From NCBI GenBank assembly GCA_021324915.1, contig JAJPIC010000024.1, positions 1 to 64,000 on the forward strand: a stretch of DNA of 64,000 nt, in the 5' to 3' direction. The notes beneath the pieces were generated by a model. The model was not told the origin of the DNA and did not search any database. It saw nothing but the letters and a program-made list of their open reading frames with translations. The stretch's first letter is position 1, and every line of letters starts with the position of its first letter. The position numbers were made by a program, and so were the translations under genes. This DNA is from Beijerinckiaceae bacterium. Its GTDB lineage: Bacteria; Pseudomonadota; Alphaproteobacteria; Rhizobiales; Beijerinckiaceae. Positions 1 to 9,507 of this stretch are shown one piece after another.

Positions 1-256
1 GATGCGAAAAAGTGGATACCGGTTTTTCACACGGATCCCGCTCTAAATCTTCAGAATCGATCACGTTCATGCTTTTGGATCGATCCGATCCAAAAGCATC
101 GTGATCTAGAGCGGGATGCGAAAAAGTGGATACCGGTTTTTCGCGCAAATCCCGCTCTAAATCTTTAGAATCGATCACGTTCATGCTTTTGGATCGATCC
201 GATCCAAAAGCAGCGTGATCTAATGCGGGATGCGAAAAGGTGGATACCGGTTTTTC
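1..256. repeat. 114-bp tandem palindromic intergenic repeat, two full copies plus a partial third
   Basis: gatgcgaaaa(a/g)gtggataccggttttt starts at 1, 115 and 229 (exact 114-bp period). Each unit has gcttttggatcg-atc-cgatccaaaagc (12-bp arms), outer gatcacg/cgtgatc arms, and gcgaaaaa/tttttcgc arms. Confidence 0.93.
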
Positions 257-432
257 AGGGAAGTTAGGCGCAAGATCCGAAGCATCGGGCCCGGGAGCGC
301 GCTTAGAAACCCGTGTTCGAACAACCAAGTAGAGCCGCATGCCCTGCGACCAGACCTCGCTTTGCGAAGGTCGAGGCTGTGGCTATATAGAGCGGGCATG
401 ATCCGGAATAGCGGTTTTTCGAAAGATCATGC

Positions 433-774
433 TTGAACCACAGCGGCAAAGCCGCGCTTCCGACTGGCGGAGTTGTCGTGTCCGGCCCTGCGATTTCGAG
501 CGCCGATCTTGACGCCCGAAGGCGCCGGATTTTGTTCCGCTCCTGGCACCGCGGCATGCGCGAGACAGATCTCATCATGGGCCGTTTCGCCGATGCCGAG
601 ATTGCCGGTCTCACGGAGGCCGAGCTTATCGAATACGAGCGTTTGCTCGAGGTTTCGGATCGCGAGATTTTCGGCTGGCTCACGGGGGAGATCGAGATCC
701 CGCCCGCCTATGACACGCCCCTGTTCAAGAAGTTGAAGCGCTTTCATACCCACGCCGGGCCGCTGGAGCTTTGA
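433..774 (+). CDS. sdhE: FAD assembly factor SdhE (succinate dehydrogenase assembly factor 2 family)
   Basis: 113 aa; RRRILFRSWHRGMRETDLIMGRFAD and YERLLEVSDREIFGWL match the SdhE/DUF339 family; directly upstream of mfd. Confidence 0.9.
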   Translation: MNHSGKAALPTGGVVVSGPAISSADLDARRRRILFRSWHRGMRETDLIMGRFADAEIAGLTEAELIEYERLLEVSDREIFGWLTGEIEIPPAYDTPLFKKLKRFHTHAGPLEL

Positions 775-818
775 CCCTTCATCCTCCCGCTCCCTGAGAG
801 CAACCAAGAACCATTGAC

Positions 819-3800
819 GTGACCGATCTCAAACGCGCCATAGCCGAGCTTGCCCAAGGCGGCTCCCTCACGCTCGCTTCGCTTCCCGACGGGTTCGACG
901 CATTCTGTTTCGCCGATCTTACTCGCGCGCTCGCCCGCGCCGAGCGCGCCGTCGTTCTCGTGCATGTGGCGCGCGACGAACAGCGGGCGCATGCCTTCAA
1001 TGAAGCGCTTGCCTTCGCCGCGCCGGAAATCGAGACCCTCGATTTCCCGGGCTGGGATTGTCAGCCGTACGATCGCGTCTCGCCCAATGCGGCGATTGCG
1101 GCGCGCCGCATGACGGTGCTCTCGCGGCTCGCCCGTTCGCGCAGCGCGCAAGAACGCCCACGCATTCTTTCGACTTCGATAAATGCCGTTCTGCAGCGCG
1201 TTCCGCCGCTCGAGAAAGTCGCAGCCGATTGCTTCTCCGCAGCACCGGGCAACGCAGTCGATATGGACGGCCTCGTCCGCTGGCTCGAAGATAACGGCTT
1301 CGTCCGCGCGTCGACCGTGCGCGACACGGGCGAATATGCGGTGCGCGGCGGTATTCTCGATCTCTTCGCGCCGGCCATCCCGACGCCGGTGCGGCTCGAT
1401 TTCTTCGGCGATACCCTGGAATCGATCCGCACCTTCGATCCGCAATCGCAGCGCACCATTGCCTCGATGCGCGCGCTCGACCTCGTGCCGATGAGCGAGG
1501 TCCAGGTCACGTCGGAGACGATCCGGCGTTTCCGCCAAGGCTATCTCGCAGCTTTCGGCGCGCAAACGCGCGGCGACACGCTTTACGAAGCCGTGAGTGA
1601 AGGCCGCCGGCATCCCGGTCTCGAACATTGGCTGCCGCTCTTTTTCGACAAGCTCGACACGCTGTTCGATTACATCGGCGCGGCGCCTCTCGTCCTCGAT
1701 CATCTGGCCGAAGAGGCGGCGAAAGAGCGCCTCGACCAGATCGATGATTATTATGGCGCGCGCAAACAGGCCTATGAGGCCGACCCGGCACAAGCCTCCT
1801 ATAAGCCACTGCCGCCGCAGACGCTGTATCTCTCGGCCACGCAGTGGAAAGAGCGCTGCGCAACGACGCCGCTCGTGCATATTGCACCATTCGCCCAGCC
1901 GGAAGGACGGCACATCATCGACTGCGGCGGCAGGATCGGCCGCAACTTCGCGCCCGAGCGCAACGACGAGGGCGCGAACGTGTTTCACGCCGCCGCCGAA
2001 CATATCCGCGCTCTGCAATCGGGGGGCAAAAGAGTCGTCGTCGCCGGCTGGTCGGAAGGCTCGCGCGAGCGTTTAGGTCATGTGCTGAGGGACTTCGGCA
2101 TCAGCGAGCTCGAACCGGTTTCCTCGCTCGCGCAAACCATCGGCTTGCGCAAATCTTGCGTGGCGCTCGCGGTCATCGGGCTCGAAGCCGGATTCGAAAC
2201 GCCGGATCTCGCGGTCGTCGGCGAGCAGGATATTCTCGGCGACCGCCTGGTGCATGGGCGCAAGCGCGCGCGCCGCGCCCAGGATTCGATCAGCGAACTC
2301 ACGGCGTTGTCCGCCGGCGACCTTGTCGTGCATGTCGACCATGGCATTGGCCGGTTTATCGGCTTGACGCCGATCGAGGCGGCAGGCGTGCCGCACGACT
2401 GTCTCGAAATCCATTATGCCGAGGGCGCTAAGCTCTTCCTGCCGGTCGAAAATATCGAGCTCCTTTCGCGCTACGGGTCCGAAGACGCCAGTGTCGAGCT
2501 CGACAAGCTCGGCGGTGTCGCCTGGCAGAGGCGCAAGGCGCGGATGCGCAAGCGCATCCTCGAAATGGCGTCCGGCCTTCTGCAGATCGCTGCCGCACGC
2601 CAGACGCGCGCTGCGCCGAAGCTTACGCCGCCGGAGCCGCTTTACGAAGCCTTCTGCGCCGGTTTTCCTTACGAGGAGACGGAGGATCAGGCGGCGACCA
2701 TCGAAGCGGTGCTCGACGATCTTGCTTCCGGCAAGCCGATGGATCGCCTTGTCTGCGGCGATGTCGGTTTCGGCAAGACGGAAGTCGCACTCCGCGCCGC
2801 CTTCGTCGCGGCGATCAACGGCAAGCAAGTCGCGATTGTCACGCCGACAACCTTGCTCGCCCGCCAACACGCGCGCGTCTTTCAGGCGCGCTTCGCCGGA
2901 CTGCCGGTCAAGGTTGCGCAGGTCTCGCGCATGGTCGGGACGGCCGAAAGCAAGAAGGTCAAGGCGGGTCTCGCTGCGGGCGAGATCGACGTCGTGATCG
3001 GCACGCACGCCTTGCTGAGCAAGACCGTTGCCTTCAAGGATCTCGGTCTCGTCGTGATCGACGAAGAACAGCATTTCGGCGTCAAGCACAAGGAGCGGCT
3101 GAAGGAGCTGCGCGCCGAAGTCCACGTGCTGACGCTCTCGGCGACGCCCATTCCGCGCACTTTGCAGCTTGCGCTCACGGGCGTGCGCGAGCTTTCGATC
3201 ATCGCGACGCCGCCCGTCGACCGGCTCGCGGTCCGCACCTTCATCTCGCCCTTCGACGACTTGCTGGTGCGCGAAGCCTTGCTGCGCGAGCGCTATCGCG
3301 GCGGACAGAGCTTTTTCGTCTGTCCGCGAATCGAGGACATCGAGCAATCGGCCGACTTCCTGCGCCGCAGCGTGCCGGAAGCAAAATATGTCACGGCGCA
3401 TGGTCAGCTGCCGGCCTCGGAGCTCGAAGAGAAAATGTCCGCCTTTTACGACGGCAAATATGACATCCTGCTTTCGACCGCGATCGTCGAATCGGGGCTC
3501 GATATTCCGACCGCCAACACGCTCATCGTCCATCGCGCCGACAGGTTCGGATTGGCGCAGCTCTATCAGTTGCGCGGCCGGGTGGGCCGCTCGAAGACCA
3601 GAGCCTATGCGCTCTTTACGGTGCCGCCCGATCGCACGCTGACGCCGCAGGCCGAGAAGAGGCTCAAAGTTCTGCAATCGCTCGATACGCTCGGCGCCGG
3701 CTTCCAGCTCGCGAGCCACGATCTCGACGTTCGCGGCGCCGGCAACCTGCTCGGCGAAGAGCAATCCGGCCACATCAAGGAGGTCGGCTACGAACTTTAT

Positions 3801-4322
3801 CAGCAGATGCTGGAAGAAGCGGTCATCGCGCTCAAATCCGGCATGGAATCGCCAGAGGAAGAATGGTCGCCGACGATCACCATGGGCACGCCCGTGACGA
3901 TCCCGGAAGATTACGTCGCCGATCTCGACGTCCGGCTCGGCCTTTATCGGCGCCTCTCCAAAATCGAGACCGACGCCGAGATCGAGGCTTTCGCCGCCGA
4001 AATGATCGATCGCTTCGGTCCGCTGCCGCGCGAAGTCGAGCAATTGTTCAAGCTCGTCGCCATCAAGGCGCTCTGCCGCAAGGCCAATGTCGAGAAGCTC
4101 GAGGCGGGACCGAAGGGCATTACGATCAGCTTCCGCGACGATTCCTTTGCCGATCCGCAGGGCCTTGTGCGCTATGTCGCGGAACAGGGTCCGGAGGCGA
4201 AGGTGCGGCCCGATATGCGGCTCGTCTTCATCCGCGATTTCGAAGATCCGGCCGCGCGGCTCGAGGGCACGCGGCAGATCCTGCGCACGCTCGTCGCGAT
4301 TGCGACGAAAAAGGCGGCGTGA
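819..4322 (+). CDS. mfd: Transcription-repair coupling factor Mfd
   Basis: 1167 aa; GTG start; helicase motifs CGDVGFGKTEVALRAAF, DEEQHFGVKHKERLK, LSATPIPRTLQ, RGRVGRS; C-terminal TRCF domain. Confidence 0.97.
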   Translation: MTDLKRAIAELAQGGSLTLASLPDGFDAFCFADLTRALARAERAVVLVHVARDEQRAHAFNEALAFAAPEIETLDFPGWDCQPYDRVSPNAAIAARRMTVLSRLARSRSAQERPRILSTSINAVLQRVPPLEKVAADCFSAAPGNAVDMDGLVRWLEDNGFVRASTVRDTGEYAVRGGILDLFAPAIPTPVRLDFFGDTLESIRTFDPQSQRTIASMRALDLVPMSEVQVTSETIRRFRQGYLAAFGAQTRGDTLYEAVSEGRRHPGLEHWLPLFFDKLDTLFDYIGAAPLVLDHLAEEAAKERLDQIDDYYGARKQAYEADPAQASYKPLPPQTLYLSATQWKERCATTPLVHIAPFAQPEGRHIIDCGGRIGRNFAPERNDEGANVFHAAAEHIRALQSGGKRVVVAGWSEGSRERLGHVLRDFGISELEPVSSLAQTIGLRKSCVALAVIGLEAGFETPDLAVVGEQDILGDRLVHGRKRARRAQDSISELTALSAGDLVVHVDHGIGRFIGLTPIEAAGVPHDCLEIHYAEGAKLFLPVENIELLSRYGSEDASVELDKLGGVAWQRRKARMRKRILEMASGLLQIAAARQTRAAPKLTPPEPLYEAFCAGFPYEETEDQAATIEAVLDDLASGKPMDRLVCGDVGFGKTEVALRAAFVAAINGKQVAIVTPTTLLARQHARVFQARFAGLPVKVAQVSRMVGTAESKKVKAGLAAGEIDVVIGTHALLSKTVAFKDLGLVVIDEEQHFGVKHKERLKELRAEVHVLTLSATPIPRTLQLALTGVRELSIIATPPVDRLAVRTFISPFDDLLVREALLRERYRGGQSFFVCPRIEDIEQSADFLRRSVPEAKYVTAHGQLPASELEEKMSAFYDGKYDILLSTAIVESGLDIPTANTLIVHRADRFGLAQLYQLRGRVGRSKTRAYALFTVPPDRTLTPQAEKRLKVLQSLDTLGAGFQLASHDLDVRGAGNLLGEEQSGHIKEVGYELYQQMLEEAVIALKSGMESPEEEWSPTITMGTPVTIPEDYVADLDVRLGLYRRLSKIETDAEIEAFAAEMIDRFGPLPREVEQLFKLVAIKALCRKANVEKLEAGPKGITISFRDDSFADPQGLVRYVAEQGPEAKVRPDMRLVFIRDFEDPAARLEGTRQILRTLVAIATKKAA

Positions 4323-4329
4323 AGCCGCC

Positions 4330-5583
4330 TCAGTGTTTCAAGCGCGCCGCGACCACGGCGTCGAGCAAGGCTTGGAGCTTTTCGCGATCCTGCGGGAACC
4401 CGGCTTCGATCCAACGTTTTCGTAGCTCTTTCAAAGCTTCGCCGATCTCTTTTCCGTCCGGGACGCCGCGCGCGATGAGGTCGGCGCCCGAAAAGGGCAG
4501 GCGAAGCTCTGGTGCCGCGCGCACGAAGGCGAGCGCTTCGCGCCATGCCGCCCCACCACCGCGCTCTGCCGCGGCGAGCGCCAGCGCATCGCCGGCCGCC
4601 TGCCGACCGTAGCGGAAAATGAGCCGCAGCAGCGCCGCCGCGACGGGCGGGGCCTCGATTCCGTGCAAGGACAGGAAAGCGGCTGCGGCCTCGGCGAGCC
4701 TCTGGCTCTCCGAATTCGACAGCCGCAGCCCTTCGCGTAGGCGCTCGGCATCTTCCGGAAGATTGACGCAAAGTGCGGCAAGCGCGAGCAAAGAATCGCG
4801 CGGCTCGTCGGCCGAAAAGCGCAGAAGATTGATGAGACGCGCCGGATTGGGTGCGGATGAAAGAAGCGTTCCGAGGAGGCCCGTCTCGCTGAATTCGCGC
4901 GTGACTTCGCCGGCGCGCGGCGCCGCGAGAAGCTTCAGGATTTCGCTGCGCACGCGTTCGCGCGAGAGGCGTGCGAGGCCTTCGCGTTCACGCAGGCAGG
5001 CGAGCACGGCCGGTCCATCGAGCGGGCCTTCGCCATAGGCCGCGGCGAAGCGGAAGAAGCGCAGGATGCGCAGATAATCTTCGCGGATGCGTGCGACGGG
5101 ATCGCCGATGAAGCGCAACCGGCGCGCCTCGATGTCGGCGAGCCCGCCGACATAGTCGTAGAGCATTCCGTCGCGGCTCAGGGACAGCGCGTTGATGGTG
5201 AAGTCGCGGCGCCGCGCGTCGACCGCGAAATCGCGACTGAATTTGACTTTCGCGTGACGTCCGTCGGTCTCGATGTCTTCGCGCAGGCTCGTCACTTCGA
5301 AGGGCTTGCTTTCGACGAGGAGCATGATCGTGCCATGCGCGAGCCCCGTCGGAACGCTCTTCAGCTTTGCGGCCTGCGCGCGTGCCATCACGATTTCCGG
5401 CGTTGCGGTCGTCGCAATGTCGATCTCGGTCACCGGGCGGCCGAGCAAGCTGTTGCGCACGGCTCCGCCCACGACGCGCGCTTCTTCCCCGTCGCGGTCC
5501 AGCAAGGCCAGGATTCGAGCGAGATCCTGGTGCTCGAGCAGAGCCTTTGCGCGGGCAGGCGCGGCTACCGCAACCATGCTCAT
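4330..5583 (-). CDS. cca: CCA tRNA nucleotidyltransferase / poly(A) polymerase family
   Basis: VVGGAVRNSLLGRPVTEIDIATTATPE nucleotidyltransferase motif and RRDFTINALSL. ATG at 5583 overlaps the stop of the upstream gene (ATGA), so the 5736 start in the ORF track is too long. Confidence 0.92.
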   Translation of the reverse strand: MSMVAVAAPARAKALLEHQDLARILALLDRDGEEARVVGGAVRNSLLGRPVTEIDIATTATPEIVMARAQAAKLKSVPTGLAHGTIMLLVESKPFEVTSLREDIETDGRHAKVKFSRDFAVDARRRDFTINALSLSRDGMLYDYVGGLADIEARRLRFIGDPVARIREDYLRILRFFRFAAAYGEGPLDGPAVLACLREREGLARLSRERVRSEILKLLAAPRAGEVTREFSETGLLGTLLSSAPNPARLINLLRFSADEPRDSLLALAALCVNLPEDAERLREGLRLSNSESQRLAEAAAAFLSLHGIEAPPVAAALLRLIFRYGRQAAGDALALAAAERGGGAAWREALAFVRAAPELRLPFSGADLIARGVPDGKEIGEALKELRKRWIEAGFPQDREKLQALLDAVVAARLKH

Positions 5584-5840
5584 TCCATATGTCCTGGTAT
5601 CACGACGCCGTTTTCGACATGCGCCGGCACATAGGCGCCCTGATGGCGCTCGGCGAACACTCCGAAAAGGAAGAAGCCGAGAACCGCGGCAAGAAGTCCG
5701 ACGAGGGTGAGCGTCGATAAAGTTCCCTGGCCCCAATTGCGCCAGGCGAGCGGAGTCGCGCGGCGCAGGACGAGCAAAATCGCATAAAGCACGAACGGCA
5801 GAAGGAAGAGAACCGCCGGCCGCCAGATGATTCGCAGCAT
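5580..5840 (-). CDS. Small membrane protein, DUF6111-like
   Basis: 86 aa with two TM segments, translationally coupled to cca. Confidence 0.65.
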   Translation of the reverse strand: MLRIIWRPAVLFLLPFVLYAILLVLRRATPLAWRNWGQGTLSTLTLVGLLAAVLGFFLFGVFAERHQGAYVPAHVENGVVIPGHME

Positions 5841-6031
5841 CGAGAATCGCCAGATTAAGCCGGCTTCATGCTAGGCCAGTTTGCCGGCGGATGGAATTCG
5901 AGCGGGCCTTGGTCCATGCGGCGCCGTTGTCGTCCGCCCGTCCAATTCACATATGATCAAGGCCGCGCCGCCACGCCCAATTTCAGGAAAACCGCGGAAA
6001 TGATAGATCGGCGGAAGCCGGGAGGCTCCCT

Positions 6032-7447
6032 TTGCTCGCCAGAGAAGACGGAATTTCAAGAATAGAGATCGCCTGGCGCGAGCCGATCGAAGTCGCCAAG
6101 CGCCTGACCGACCGGCCAGGCTTTGCCTTTCTCGACAGCGCTCTGTTTCACCCGAAGCTCGGGCGCTATTCCTATATCGGCATCGAGCCTTTCGGCACCT
6201 TTACCGCGGCACAAGGGCTCGCGCTGTGGAACGGCGTGCCCATGTGGCATCCGCCGCTCGAAGCCTTGCGTGACCTCCTCGCCCGTTTCAGGCTCGAATC
6301 CGATCCCGCACTTCCTCCCTTCCAAGGCGGTGCGATCGGCGCGGTCCCCTATGAGTTCGGCTGGGAGCTCGATGGGCTCGCCTCGCCCAATCATCGGATC
6401 GAGCAGGAGGAGCCATTCCATCTCGGCTTCTACGATCTCGTCTTTGCTTTCGATCTCGCTCAGCGGCGCACCTTCATCCTTGCGTCGGGCTTTCCGGAAG
6501 AGGGCGAGAGGCGCGGTGCGCGCGCCAAGGCGCGGCTGGAACAGGCTTGCGCCTTGATCGAACGTGCGCCTTTTCCGAACGCACCGCAGGCACCGATCAA
6601 AGGGTGGACCTCGAATTTCACCCGCGCGACCTATCGCACCGCAATCGAACGCGTGCAGGACCATATTTTCCGCGGCGACATCTACCAGGCGAACATCGCG
6701 CAAAGGTTCTTGGCCGATCTGCCGGAGGATTTTTCTTCCTTCAGTTTTTACGAGCGACTGCGCGCGACCAATCCGGCGCCTTTTGCCGCCTATCTTTCCT
6801 GCGGCGAGACAATCATTGCGTCCTCCTCGCCCGAGCTTTTGCTCCGCAAGCGCGGAGCCGCGGTCGAGACGCGGCCGATCAAGGGTACGACGAAACGCGC
6901 CGAAGATGTTCTCGAAGATCTCTGGCGCGCCGAGACGCTCGTAAATTCGGAGAAGGATCGCGCCGAAAACATCATGATCGTCGATCTTCTGCGCAATGAC
7001 CTCTCGCGCGTCTGCCGCCCCTTCTCGGTCGAAGTCCCGGTACTCTGCGGGCGCGAAACCTATGCCAATGTCCACCATCTCGTCTCGGTGGTGACCGGCA
7101 TGCTCTCGCCGGGCAAGGATGCCTGCGATCTGATCGGCGCGACTTTTCCGGGAGGATCGATTACCGGTGCGCCGAAGCGGCGCTCGATGGAGATCATCGA
7201 TGCGATCGAACGCGCGCCGCGCGGCTATTATTGCGGCTCGATCCTTTATCTTGGATTTGACGGAACGATGGATATGAATATCGCAATCCGCACAGCCATC
7301 CTGAAGGATGGCCAGGCGAGCCTGCATGCCGGGGGCGGCATCACCTGCCTCTCCGACTGGGCGGCCGAATATGCCGAGACGGAAGCCAAGGTGAAGCGCC
7401 TCTTCGATGCTTTCGCCGGCGCCAAGGAATTGGAAGAGGCGCAATGA
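6032..7447 (+). CDS. pabB: Aminodeoxychorismate synthase component I
   Basis: Chorismate-binding motifs ETRPIKGTTKR, NSEKDRAENIMIVDLLRNDL, GGSITGAPKRRSMEIID; TTG start; overlaps pabA. Confidence 0.93.
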   Translation: MLAREDGISRIEIAWREPIEVAKRLTDRPGFAFLDSALFHPKLGRYSYIGIEPFGTFTAAQGLALWNGVPMWHPPLEALRDLLARFRLESDPALPPFQGGAIGAVPYEFGWELDGLASPNHRIEQEEPFHLGFYDLVFAFDLAQRRTFILASGFPEEGERRGARAKARLEQACALIERAPFPNAPQAPIKGWTSNFTRATYRTAIERVQDHIFRGDIYQANIAQRFLADLPEDFSSFSFYERLRATNPAPFAAYLSCGETIIASSSPELLLRKRGAAVETRPIKGTTKRAEDVLEDLWRAETLVNSEKDRAENIMIVDLLRNDLSRVCRPFSVEVPVLCGRETYANVHHLVSVVTGMLSPGKDACDLIGATFPGGSITGAPKRRSMEIIDAIERAPRGYYCGSILYLGFDGTMDMNIAIRTAILKDGQASLHAGGGITCLSDWAAEYAETEAKVKRLFDAFAGAKELEEAQ

Positions 7448-8040
7448 AGAAGATCCTCGTCATCGACAATTACGATTCCTTCGTCTTCAACGTCGCGCGC
7501 TATTTCGAAGAATTGGGGCGCGCGGTTTCGGTCTTTCGCAATGACGCGATCGATATTGCCCAAATCAGGCAGATGGCACCGGAGGCGATCGTCATTTCGC
7601 CGGGGCCCGGCACGTCGGACGATGCGGGGGTCTCGAGCGCGGTCGTCGAAGCTTTCTCCGGCGAGGTCCCGATCCTCGGCGTCTGTCTCGGCCATCAATG
7701 TATCGGGGCGACGTTCGGCGCGCCGGTCGTGCCGGCGAAGCGCCCGCTCTACGGGCGCACCTCGCACGTGTCGCATCGCGGCGAGCGCCTCTTCGAAGGC
7801 CTGCCGCAGCCCTTGACGGTCGCACGCTATCACTCGCTGATCGTCGAGCCGACGCCGGCGCTCGAAGCGGCATTGTCGATCGATGCGGTCTCCGAAGAGG
7901 GAGAGATCATGGCGCTCTCGCATCGCGTTCATCCGACTTATGGCGTGCAATTTCATCCCGAATCGATCCTGACCGAGAAGGGCCACGCGCTTTTCGGCAA
8001 CTTCTTGCGCCTGGCGGTCGAGCCCCGTGTTCTGGTATGA
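7444..8040 (+). CDS. pabA: Aminodeoxychorismate/anthranilate synthase component II (glutamine amidotransferase)
   Basis: IDNYDSFVFN, SPGPGTSDDAG, GVCLGHQCIG, GVQFHPESILT. Confidence 0.94.
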   Translation: MKKILVIDNYDSFVFNVARYFEELGRAVSVFRNDAIDIAQIRQMAPEAIVISPGPGTSDDAGVSSAVVEAFSGEVPILGVCLGHQCIGATFGAPVVPAKRPLYGRTSHVSHRGERLFEGLPQPLTVARYHSLIVEPTPALEAALSIDAVSEEGEIMALSHRVHPTYGVQFHPESILTEKGHALFGNFLRLAVEPRVLV

Positions 8041-8857
8041 CGGCGCGCTTCACGAGGAGCCGATCGCCCCTTTCGATCTGACCGATCGTGGCCTCAATCT
8101 GGCCGACGGCATCTTCGATACTTCGCTTGCGCAGAACGGGCGCATCTTCCTTTTGGAGCCACACCTCGACCGGTTCGCGCTCGCGGCGGAAGCGCTTGCC
8201 ATTCCGTTTTCCAGGGAGGCGGCGGCTGATGCACTCGGGAGACTCGCCGCCGCGATCGGGCAGGGCGCTGTGCGCCTGACTTTGACGCGCGGCGGGGGCG
8301 CGCGCGGTCTCCCTCTGCCGAAAGAGCCAAAGCCTTTTCTTTTCGGCGCCGCCGCGCCCGCGCCGGCGCCTTTTCCGGTCCTCGCGCTCGCCGTGACGTC
8401 CATCCGCCGCAATGAATCTTCGCCTGCTGCGCGGCTGAAAACGCTCGCCTATCTCGACGCGATCCTCGCCTTGCGAGAAGCCAGTGCGAAAGGCGCCGGG
8501 GAGGCGCTCTTTCTTAATGGCTTGGGACACGTCGCCAGCCTTTCGAGCGCGAACCTCTTCGCCGTCTTCGGCCGGCGCATTGTAACGCCGCCGCTTGCCG
8601 ATGGCGTGCTCCCCGGCACCGTGCGGGCTCTTGTGCTTAAGCGGGCGCCGGGCCTCGGTTTCGGCGCAGCGGAACAATCATTCGATCTCGCGGAACTTTC
8701 CCGCGCCGACGCGATCTTTGCAACGAGTAGCCTGAAGCTCATTGCGCCATGCGGCAGCCTCGAGAGGCACGCCTTCGCCTCGGCCGAGAACGAAGTGGTG
8801 CACACTTTGCAGGCGGCGCTGCGCGACGCGATCGAGGCGGAATGTGGAACAACTTGA
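8027..8857 (+). CDS. pabC: Aminotransferase class IV, probable aminodeoxychorismate lyase
   Basis: GTG start overlapping pabA; DRGLNLADGIFDT and class IV aminotransferase pattern; operon context. Confidence 0.85.
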   Translation: MFWYDGALHEEPIAPFDLTDRGLNLADGIFDTSLAQNGRIFLLEPHLDRFALAAEALAIPFSREAAADALGRLAAAIGQGAVRLTLTRGGGARGLPLPKEPKPFLFGAAAPAPAPFPVLALAVTSIRRNESSPAARLKTLAYLDAILALREASAKGAGEALFLNGLGHVASLSSANLFAVFGRRIVTPPLADGVLPGTVRALVLKRAPGLGFGAAEQSFDLAELSRADAIFATSSLKLIAPCGSLERHAFASAENEVVHTLQAALRDAIEAECGTT

Positions 8858-8929
8858 GCATGCTCACTAAATCTCTGCCGGGCTTTTCCGACACCGACCG
8901 GCTTCCCAACCTATGAACCTCGGGCAATA

Positions 8930-9496
8930 ATGGCGGATCCTCACGCCAATTCCTCTCCCATGCTGCGTCTTGCAATTTTGCGCCATGCCGAAGCCGTTCC
9001 GGTCGCTGCCGGCGGCGATTTCGAGCGGCAATTGAGCCGATCCGGCCTCGATATGGCCGAGCGCATGGGCCGCTATTTCCGTGACGCGGGCCTCAAGCCC
9101 GACCTCGCGCTCGTCTCGCCCTCGAAGCGCACGCGCGAGACTTTGGAAGGGGTGGAGCGGGGCGCCGGCGAGACATTCGCGGCCCATTATCTTCCAGAGC
9201 TTTACAGCGCAAGCCTCGCCACGCTCGAAGAAGCATTGGCCGAGGCGCCGAAAGAGGCGAAATTTCTGCTGATCATCGGTCATAATCCGGGGCTTGCGGA
9301 ATTGGCCATTGCGCTTGCCGGCAAAGGCAAAAAATCCGAGCTCGCGCGCATGCGCGGCCATTTCCCCACGCCGTGCCTCGCTGTCATCGAATTCGAGGCC
9401 AAGAGCTGGAAGAAAGCGACGCGCGGCGAGGGGAAGCTCGAATTATTCGTAACGCGCGGCGCGCTCGCCAAGGCGCGGGGCGCGCTCGCCAAATAG
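8930..9496 (+). CDS. SixA-like histidine phosphatase family protein
   Basis: LAILRHAEA (RHG-type), LVSPSKRTRETLE, LLIIGHNPGLAELA. Confidence 0.88.
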   Translation: MADPHANSSPMLRLAILRHAEAVPVAAGGDFERQLSRSGLDMAERMGRYFRDAGLKPDLALVSPSKRTRETLEGVERGAGETFAAHYLPELYSASLATLEEALAEAPKEAKFLLIIGHNPGLAELAIALAGKGKKSELARMRGHFPTPCLAVIEFEAKSWKKATRGEGKLELFVTRGALAKARGALAK

Positions 9497-9507
9497 CCGA
9501 GAGAGCT

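Noticed and set aside
1-256. Possible CRISPR array
   Set aside because: The repeated unit is the whole 114 bp with no variable spacers; it is a tandem palindromic repeat.
744-2018. 424-aa ORF on the minus strand
   Set aside because: Antisense to mfd; composition typical of high-GC shadow frames (R/H/D-rich, no domain).
2073-4043. 656-aa ORF on the minus strand
   Set aside because: Antisense shadow of mfd, which is a clear conserved gene.
6056-7444. 462-aa ORF on the minus strand
   Set aside because: Antisense shadow of pabB.
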